Below, piece by piece: positions 56,516 through 64,000 of a stretch of DNA of 64,000 nucleotides. The notes under the pieces are model-generated. The model searched no databases. It saw only the letters and a list, made by a program, of their open reading frames with translations, and was not told the origin of the DNA. Both the position numbers and the translations under genes were made by a program. The DNA comes from Candidatus Methylomirabilis lanthanidiphila. Lineage in GTDB: Bacteria; Methylomirabilota; Methylomirabilia; Methylomirabilales; Methylomirabilaceae. The DNA lies in contig CABIKM010000026.1 of the NCBI GenBank assembly GCA_902196205.1, forward strand, positions 1-64,000. Reading direction: 5' to 3'. How positions within the stretch are numbered: the stretch's first letter is position 1; each line of letters opens with the position of its first letter.

Positions 56516-56739
56516 TGCTTCCAGCTTCCTTTGTCATATTCTTGGTGCGTCAGAACATGACGAATGTATAGCGTACCCCGGTTAAAGTGAATGACCGCGA
56601 TCAGCCGATATTTGTTGCCACCGATATTGAACACAATCCATTTGCCGACTTTGTCAACCGATGGAAAAGTCATTCGCAATTCACCAAAATCGCGAAAGGT
56701 GGTATGCTGCACGATTTTGAGCCAGCGCGTCAGCGCCAA
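56512..56739 (-). CDS. higB: HigB-type toxin, N-terminally truncated
   Basis: A 75-residue RelE-fold mRNA interferase: TFRDFGELRMTFPSVDKVGK, VFNIGGNKYRLIAVIHFNRG and LYIRHVLTHQEYDKGSW are the HigB core. About 20 residues that normally precede WLKIV are absent. The frame has a TAA four codons before the TTG at 56739, so the missing part is not in frame. The truncation might inactivate the toxin. It abuts a HAD remnant at 56744. Confidence 0.8.
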   Translation of the reverse strand: MALTRWLKIVQHTTFRDFGELRMTFPSVDKVGKWIVFNIGGNKYRLIAVIHFNRGTLYIRHVLTHQEYDKGSWKQ

Positions 56740-56743
56740 TTTG

Positions 56744-56848
56744 CTATATGGTTAGAAACACAGGCCGCTGCGCCTCCCGGATTCCGGCCTTCCAACCGAT
56801 CAACGTACCGTAGCAATCAAGAGTCAGCAATCCACGATTATCGAAGTT
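56744..56848 (-). pseudogene. 5' remnant of a haloacid dehalogenase (HAD) family gene
   Basis: On the minus strand, NFDNRGLLTLDCYGTLIGWK ends in a stop after a further 14 codons. LTLDCYGTLI is the HAD motif I (here with DCYGTLI rather than DxDGTLI). Only the first about 34 residues remain; the rest has been replaced by the HigB gene. It marks an insertion or deletion breakpoint. Confidence 0.55.
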
Positions 56849-56942
56849 CAGCTTTTGTTGTCCGAAAACGACGGGGAGTATAACCGTCAAACGCACATGG
56901 TCAGCCGCGTATGTCTTCTTGCGTATCGGTTTCATGTGCGAG

Positions 56943-57743
56943 TTAGCTCGTGGGTTGCGGTTCACACTCTTCGCACGCTTCGAGGATTTGCTCAGCCTTC
57001 TTGGCGAGGTCGACCAGCCCGGGCCAACGGCCTGTGATGATATCTTGCGCATGGGCGAGTTCGTTTCTAAGCTGTTCGAGCTCTTCCAGAATCGACTCGG
57101 CAGTGTTGCTTGAGGTGAAGCCGATGGCGCTATGAAGCTCAGCCGTCTTAAGGATAATAGTTCTCTTGTCTGCAAACTGAAGACAGTCTGCAAGATCGAT
57201 AGCTTCATTCCTCCGCTGCCTGTCCTCTAAAAGCTGACGAGCCTTATCCAGCCGCTCTTTCGAGATCATACTCTTCCACGACTCTTGCGGGTAGACAGCA
57301 CGGATCAGCCGAAGAAACTGCATTTCGATAAGCGAGACAATACCAAAAAGCCACATGCGAACGGGTGCCTTCTGCAGATCTCCTTTTGTGACGATAGCCC
57401 AAACCTTCCCCATCACACGAACGAAAATGCGAGGCGACTGAGCGAGTAGTTGCAGCGCCCCAAGGATAGAACTTGATTCATCCAGTAGAAGCTGCTCTTC
57501 GAAACACCTAAGGTGCTGTTCGAGCGTGCCCTCGCAAAGCTGAGCGCGCTCGACATATCCTACGATAAGGCCGTTCCGTCTGACACCGACCACATCGAAG
57601 TCCTTGTCCTCCATGAAGTCTCTAACCTCACTTGCGAGCCGTACTGCATCAAACGATATAAAAGGTTCTGCAATATACTTGACCGAAACGCTCCGATCGA
57701 AAAGCTCGCGTAAGCCCCGAAGTGATGATTTGAGATGCTTCAT
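56943..57743 (-). CDS. Protein with CBS-like N-terminus and HEPN-type RNELAH motif
   Basis: A 266-residue protein of unknown function. Residues about 35-125 look like a CBS pair (FDVVGVRRNGLIVGYVERAQ and VMGKVWAIVTKGDLQKAPVR). The C-terminal helical half ends with LEELEQLRNELAHAQDI, where RNELAH is the R-x4-H catalytic signature of HEPN ribonucleases. The surrounding genes are toxin-antitoxin pairs, so an RNase-type effector regulated by a nucleotide-binding CBS module is a reasonable hypothesis. Confidence 0.55.
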   Translation of the reverse strand: MKHLKSSLRGLRELFDRSVSVKYIAEPFISFDAVRLASEVRDFMEDKDFDVVGVRRNGLIVGYVERAQLCEGTLEQHLRCFEEQLLLDESSSILGALQLLAQSPRIFVRVMGKVWAIVTKGDLQKAPVRMWLFGIVSLIEMQFLRLIRAVYPQESWKSMISKERLDKARQLLEDRQRRNEAIDLADCLQFADKRTIILKTAELHSAIGFTSSNTAESILEELEQLRNELAHAQDIITGRWPGLVDLAKKAEQILEACEECEPQPTS

Positions 57744-58144
57744 TAGAACTTATCTGGACACAATGATCCGGTGCCTAAACACAATTAGACTGATTCCCCA
57801 CTATTCCGACTCTTGATACCTTTCAGAAGTGGGGTAATCTTCCCGCCTTTTCCGGCACTTGTCAAGCTTCGCCAGGACCTCCTCACCCCAACCCTCTCCG
57901 CACCCAGAGGGTACCCGGGAGGCGAGGGGATGTGATAAAAACGCCGCTCCGCGCCGAGAGGGTACCGGGGAGACGAAGGGGAGAGTTTGTCAAAGACGGT
58001 GAGATCGCTTCGCTGTGCTCGCAATGACGGAAACCTCCGGGAAGGCAACGACTCTTGACAGAGGTGGGGGGATTTGGTAACTGCTTACGGGAGATGGTGG
58101 TAAGTACCGGAAGGTGATGGGTGGTAGAAGACACGAGGTGGACG
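57744..58144. repeat. 401-bp gap with short direct repeats
   Basis: No gene is seen. Two imperfect copies of a 36-38 bp unit, CTCCGCACCCAGAGGGTACC..GGGAGGCGAGGGGA, lie at 57895-57930 and 57945-57982. A further GAGATCGCTTCGCTGTGCTC then GCAATGACGG (58001-58030) matches a common dispersed intergenic repeat. The start of the gap is AT-rich. Confidence 0.6.
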
Positions 58145-58495
58145 ATGCCGATTTATGAATATGCGTGTAACAGTTGCAGGAAGCGAGTGAGCCTGCTGAT
58201 CCGGAATATCCGCAACCCCGACACGCCTGTCTGCCCACGCTGTGGGGGGCGGGAACTGACGCGGCTGTTCTCGCGGTTTGCGGTGGTCAAGTCCGAGGAG
58301 AGCCGTTTTGAACGCATGGCCGACCCCAGCAATTTCGGCGATCTTGATGAGAACGATCCGCGGAGTGTGGCGCGCTGGGCCAAGCGGATGGGGAAAGAGA
58401 TGGGCGAAGACGTCGGCGAGGACTTCGACCAAATGATAGAGGAGGCTGCGGAGGAAGGGACGGCTGCCGAGGGGGGAGCGGAGGACATGGAGTAA
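58145..58495 (+). CDS. FmdB-type zinc-ribbon protein
   Basis: A 116-residue protein with the FmdB/CxxC-CxxC ribbon (MPIYEYACNSCRKRVSLLIR and CPRCGGRELTRLFSRFAVVK), followed by an acidic helix-rich tail. The ATG at 58145 is the family start and follows GAGGTGG. It may be a regulator or a small zinc adaptor; role unknown. Confidence 0.8.
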   Translation: MPIYEYACNSCRKRVSLLIRNIRNPDTPVCPRCGGRELTRLFSRFAVVKSEESRFERMADPSNFGDLDENDPRSVARWAKRMGKEMGEDVGEDFDQMIEEAAEEGTAAEGGAEDME

Positions 58496-58536
58496 GCGAC
58501 GGCTGCGCGTCTGGCCTGTCCGAACCCCGTTTCACC

Positions 58537-58566
58537 TTGACAGTTCCGAGCCGTTTTGGATATAGT
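58537..58566 (+). promoter_or_regulatory. Strong promoter of the serine/histidine/purine operon
   Basis: TTGACA (58537-58542) and TATAGT (58561-58566) are 18 bp apart. The -35 is perfect and the -10 is 5 of 6. Transcription would begin near 58573, about 45 bp before the aminotransferase start. Confidence 0.75.
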
Positions 58567-58617
58567 CGGCACGGATTGAAGGGACGTATCGGTTCCATTA
58601 TAACGGTAGAGGCAGCA

Positions 58618-59757
58618 ATGAAAAAGCGACATCTGTTGGCGCCAGGCCCGACGCCGGTCCTTCCGGACGCGTTGCTGGCGATGGCCCGGCCGATCCTGTA
58701 CCATCGCGGTCCGGAGTACGAAGCCCTCCTGGGCCGAGTCCGGGATGGGCTGAAGTTCCTCTTCCAAACCAAGCACGAGGTGTTGTTGTTCACCTCATCG
58801 GGTACCGGTGGGATGGAAGGGACGGTGGTAAACACGCTCTCGCCCGGCGATCGGGCTCTGGTCATCCGGAGCGGTAAGTTCGGTGAGCGCTGGGGGGAGA
58901 TCTGCGAGGCCTACGGCCTTCAGCCGCAGTATATCGATGTGGAGTGGGGGCGAGCGGTAGACCCTGACACAGTGGCTGCCGCCCTCGCAGCCGATCCCGC
59001 CATCAAGGTGGTCTTTGCGACCCACACTGAGAGCTCTACGGGTGTCCTGCACCCCATTGAGGCCATCGCCAGGATCGTCGGCAAGACGCCCGCTATTTTG
59101 GTCGTTGACGCCATCATGAGTTTGGGGGTGGCGGATCTGCCAATGGATGCCTGGGGGGTAGACGTCGTCGTGGGCGGCTCTCAGAAAGGGTTGATGATCC
59201 CGCCTGGCCTTGCCTTCTGCGCGGTCTCCGATAAAGCCTGGGCGATGGTGCAGCAATCCCGCCTCCCGAAATTCTACTTTAACTTCCTGGCAGAGCGGAA
59301 GAGCCTGGAGAAGAACCAAAACACCTTCACGCCGGCGGTCTCGCTGGTGATGGCGCTTCACGAGTCCCTCGCCGCCGTCAGGGCGGAGGGCCTCGCGGCG
59401 CTCTTTGCGAGGCATGACCGGCTTGCGCGGGCGACCCGCGCCGCCGTCAGGGCGCTCGGACTCGAACTGTTTGCCGACCCGCCTACGCCGGCACTGACCG
59501 CTGTGGCCGCCCCACCGGGCATTGAGGCCGGCGCCATCGTGAAGACGATGCGAACGGCCCACGGCATCACCATCTCGGGCGGACAGGCCCAGCTCAAAGG
59601 GAAGATCTTCCGCCTGGCCCATCTGGGATATGCCGACGAATCCGACGTCGTCCTCTGCCTGGCGGCGCTGGAACGAACGCTCACCGATCTCGGCTATCCG
59701 ATCAAGCTGGGCGAGGGGGTGCGGGCGGTCCAAGAGGTGCTGAGTCAGGCAGGTTGA
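58618..59757 (+). CDS. Class V aminotransferase (serine-pyruvate / phosphoserine-type)
   Basis: A 379-residue PLP enzyme. LLAPGPTPVLPDALLAMARP, SSGTGGMEGTVVNTL and the PLP lysine in GGSQKGLMIPPGLAFC identify the alanine-glyoxylate / serine-pyruvate aminotransferase group. It precedes serA by 52 bp, so I infer the transamination of 3-phosphohydroxypyruvate in place of SerC, or a serine-glyoxylate role. The ATG at 58618 starts the family-conserved KKRHLLAPGP. The frame runs from 58537 in the promoter, which is not used. Confidence 0.88.
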   Translation: MKKRHLLAPGPTPVLPDALLAMARPILYHRGPEYEALLGRVRDGLKFLFQTKHEVLLFTSSGTGGMEGTVVNTLSPGDRALVIRSGKFGERWGEICEAYGLQPQYIDVEWGRAVDPDTVAAALAADPAIKVVFATHTESSTGVLHPIEAIARIVGKTPAILVVDAIMSLGVADLPMDAWGVDVVVGGSQKGLMIPPGLAFCAVSDKAWAMVQQSRLPKFYFNFLAERKSLEKNQNTFTPAVSLVMALHESLAAVRAEGLAALFARHDRLARATRAAVRALGLELFADPPTPALTAVAAPPGIEAGAIVKTMRTAHGITISGGQAQLKGKIFRLAHLGYADESDVVLCLAALERTLTDLGYPIKLGEGVRAVQEVLSQAG

Positions 59758-59760
59758 GTG

Positions 59761-59796
59761 AAAGCAGCTTTCAGCTAATAGCTGATGGCTGCTTTT
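59761..59796 (+). terminator. Strong nested hairpin between aminotransferase and serA
   Basis: AAAGCAGC (59761-59768) pairs with GCTGCTTT (59788-59795), and inside is the perfect palindrome CAGCTAATAGCTG (59772-59784). Four T follow. It could be an attenuator, a partial terminator or a processing site within the operon; serA starts 14 bp after. Confidence 0.5.
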
Positions 59797-59809
59797 CAGA
59801 GAGGAACGG

Positions 59810-61390
59810 ATGCGAATTCTTGTGAGCGACGGCCTCTCGCCGCGCGGCATTGAGGTGCTGCGCCAGGCCGAGGGGTTCGAGGTCGATGAGCGGCGCAAGT
59901 TGAGCCCAGAGGCGCTGCAGGAGTGCATCGACAACTACGACGCCCTGATTGTCCGAAGCGCCACGAAGGTCACCGCGCCGATCCTGCGGGCCGCGCACCG
60001 GCTCAAGGTCGTCGGGAGGGCTGGCGTCGGGGTGGATAATATTGACGTCGAGGCGGCCACGGCTCGCGGCGTTCTGGTCATGAATGCCCCGAGCGGCAAT
60101 ACCCTGGCCACTGCTGAGCATTCCTTTTCGCTCCTCCTGTCCCTCGCCAAGAATATCCCGCAGGCGACCGCCTCGATGAAGGGCGGCCGGTGGGAGAAGG
60201 GTGCATTCCTCAGCGTCGAGTTGGGGAGTAAGACATTAGGGATTGTCGGGTTGGGACGGATCGGAAGCGAGGTCGCCCGACGCGCCAAAGGGTTCGCCAT
60301 GCGCGTCATCGTTGCTGATCCCTTTGTCTCTGAGGAGACCGCGAGCGCGCTGGGGGTCGAACTGGTGGAGTTGCCGGACCTCTTCCAACGATCGGATTTT
60401 ATTACGATTCACACCCCCATCACCCCGGAGACGTACCATCTCATCGATCGCGACGCCATTGCAAAGATGAAGACCGGCGTTCGGATTATCAACTGTGCCA
60501 GGGGTGGGATCGTCGATGAGGACGCCCTGTATGAGGCGATGAAGGCCGGCAAGGTTGCAGGGGCGGCCATGGATGTGTTTGAACAGGAGCCGACCACCAG
60601 CTCATCGCTGTTCACGCTTCACAACTTCATCTGCACCCCGCATATCGGCGCGGCGAGCGAGGAAGCGCAGGAGAATGTCGCCGTCGAGATCGCCCAGCAG
60701 GTCGTCGAGTACCTCCAGAAGGGGCTGATCAGGAATGCTGTCAATGCGCCGTCGATCGACCCGGCGCTGTACAAGGTGCTTCAGCCGTACCTCACCCTGT
60801 CCGAGAAGCTGGGCCGCTTGGCCTCTCAGCTTGCCGAGGGGGGAATCAGGCAGCTCCGAATCGATTATCGGGGCGAGATCGCCGGCTATGACCCGGCGCC
60901 GCTTACCGCGTCCGTCGTCAAGGGGGCGCTGGACCCTTTCCTGGGCGACGAGGTCAACTACGTCAACGCCTTGGCCATAGCGAAAGGGCGCGGCATCCGG
61001 ATTATTGAGAGCAAGGTGCTGGAAGAGGCCGACTACACGAGCCTCATCACCGTTTCGATCAAGGGTGACCGCGGCACGAGCGAGGTGGCAGGGACGCTCT
61101 TCAGTCGCCGGGAGCCCAGGGTCGTCCGGATCAACGAATTCCGTCTGGAAGCGATCCCGGAAGGGTACCTCCTGATCTTCTCCAACCTGGACGTGCCCGG
61201 GGTGATCGGAACAATCGGCACCCTGCTCGGAAAACACCGGGTCAATATTGCCGGCATGCAGTTGGGACGGGAGCAGCCTGGCGGTCGGGCCGTGTCGGTG
61301 GTGAACGTCGATAATCCCGTTCCCGCTCATGTCATCGATGAAATCCGACGGCTCCCCAATATCGTCTTCGTCAAGCTGGTGAAGGCCTAG
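59810..61390 (+). CDS. serA: D-3-phosphoglycerate dehydrogenase SerA (ACT-domain long form)
   Basis: A 526-residue first enzyme of serine synthesis. NAD-binding Rossmann motif GIVGLGRIGSEVARRAKGF, catalytic region NCARGGIVDEDALYEAM and DVFEQEP, intervening allosteric domain (about 310-450) and a C-terminal ACT domain (NLDVPGVIGTIGTLLGKHRV). The ACT domain normally senses L-serine. It lies in an operon with the aminotransferase and hisZ. Confidence 0.94.
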   Translation: MRILVSDGLSPRGIEVLRQAEGFEVDERRKLSPEALQECIDNYDALIVRSATKVTAPILRAAHRLKVVGRAGVGVDNIDVEAATARGVLVMNAPSGNTLATAEHSFSLLLSLAKNIPQATASMKGGRWEKGAFLSVELGSKTLGIVGLGRIGSEVARRAKGFAMRVIVADPFVSEETASALGVELVELPDLFQRSDFITIHTPITPETYHLIDRDAIAKMKTGVRIINCARGGIVDEDALYEAMKAGKVAGAAMDVFEQEPTTSSSLFTLHNFICTPHIGAASEEAQENVAVEIAQQVVEYLQKGLIRNAVNAPSIDPALYKVLQPYLTLSEKLGRLASQLAEGGIRQLRIDYRGEIAGYDPAPLTASVVKGALDPFLGDEVNYVNALAIAKGRGIRIIESKVLEEADYTSLITVSIKGDRGTSEVAGTLFSRREPRVVRINEFRLEAIPEGYLLIFSNLDVPGVIGTIGTLLGKHRVNIAGMQLGREQPGGRAVSVVNVDNPVPAHVIDEIRRLPNIVFVKLVKA

Positions 61391-61391
61391 T

Positions 61392-61477
61392 TCAGCTATC
61401 AGCTACTAGCCATCAGCAGTCAGCAAACGAAGGAATGAGCAGGCACTGAAGGCTACTGGCTGGCTGCTGAAAGCTGA
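61392..61477. repeat. Intergenic inverted repeat between serA and hisZ
   Basis: TCAGCTATCAGC (61392-61403) and GCTGAAAGCTGA (61466-61477) are inverted with one mismatch, with other CAGC/GCTG half-palindromes between. The same CAGCTATCAGC vocabulary is in the hairpin at 59761. A dispersed intergenic element type. Confidence 0.55.
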
Positions 61478-61483
61478 TCGCCG

Positions 61484-64000
<2,517 letters not shown>

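Overview
The window is 64 kb of chromosomal DNA from a Gram-negative (diderm) bacterium: it carries lptF/lptG, pal, an RND pump with a TolC partner, and lipoprotein-type exporters. Base composition is moderately GC-rich, genes are densely packed with many 4-bp ATGA/GTGA overlaps, and intergenic spaces contain small hairpin repeats. The gene order ffh-rpsP-KH-rimM-trmD-rplS-rnhB-yraN-comM is a conserved bacterial housekeeping block. I suspect an NC10 (Methylomirabilis-like) or deep proteobacterial-type lineage, but nothing in the sequence proves this. I saw no rRNA, tRNA, CRISPR array, transposase or phage gene.

Layout. 0.1-3.5 kb: DedA membrane protein, a VapBC-type toxin-antitoxin pair, a JAMM-fold metalloprotein and a DUF2400 protein. 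3.5-9 kb: BASS transporter, then a LolD-like ATPase / FtsX-like permease / AttH-like export module on the minus strand. 9-14.2 kb: pal, an ArsB/NhaD-type antiporter, a metallophosphoesterase and lptF-lptG.

14.3-34.2 kb is the most interesting region. It looks like a complete bacterial ceramide (sphingolipid) locus: GNAT-type ceramide synthase (minus strand), fatty acyl-AMP ligase, ceramide-reductase-type epimerase, dedicated acyl carrier protein and serine palmitoyltransferase. It is followed by a sulfotransferase, two tandem GT4 glycosyltransferases, a CDP-glycerol-transferase-like protein and an MsbA-like ABC exporter. A second transcription unit has a CDP-alcohol phosphotransferase with an extra N-terminal domain, an LCB5/diacylglycerol-kinase-like lipid kinase, a fatty-acid desaturase and a nucleotidyltransferase-fold protein. 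Together with two sugar/polyol-phosphate-type nucleotidyltransferases upstream, these suggest a route from ceramide via ceramide-phosphate to a phospho-headgroup sphingolipid that is then exported.

34.2-36.8 kb and 54.9-57.8 kb are small accessory islands of HicAB and HigBA modules, including a HicA-HicB single-ORF fusion, orphan HicB proteins, HEPN-like proteins, degenerate repeats, a 33-residue membrane protein and gene remnants. Between them lie an RND tripartite efflux operon (36.9-42.8 kb), the ffh-to-comM operon (43-49.9 kb, minus strand), a zinc-ribbon/RDD operon, an orphan pair of 2-oxoacid dehydrogenase E1 subunits and a ten-unit TPR protein. 58-64 kb: FmdB-type zinc ribbon, then a well-promoted operon of class V aminotransferase, serA, hisZ and purA (running off the window end).
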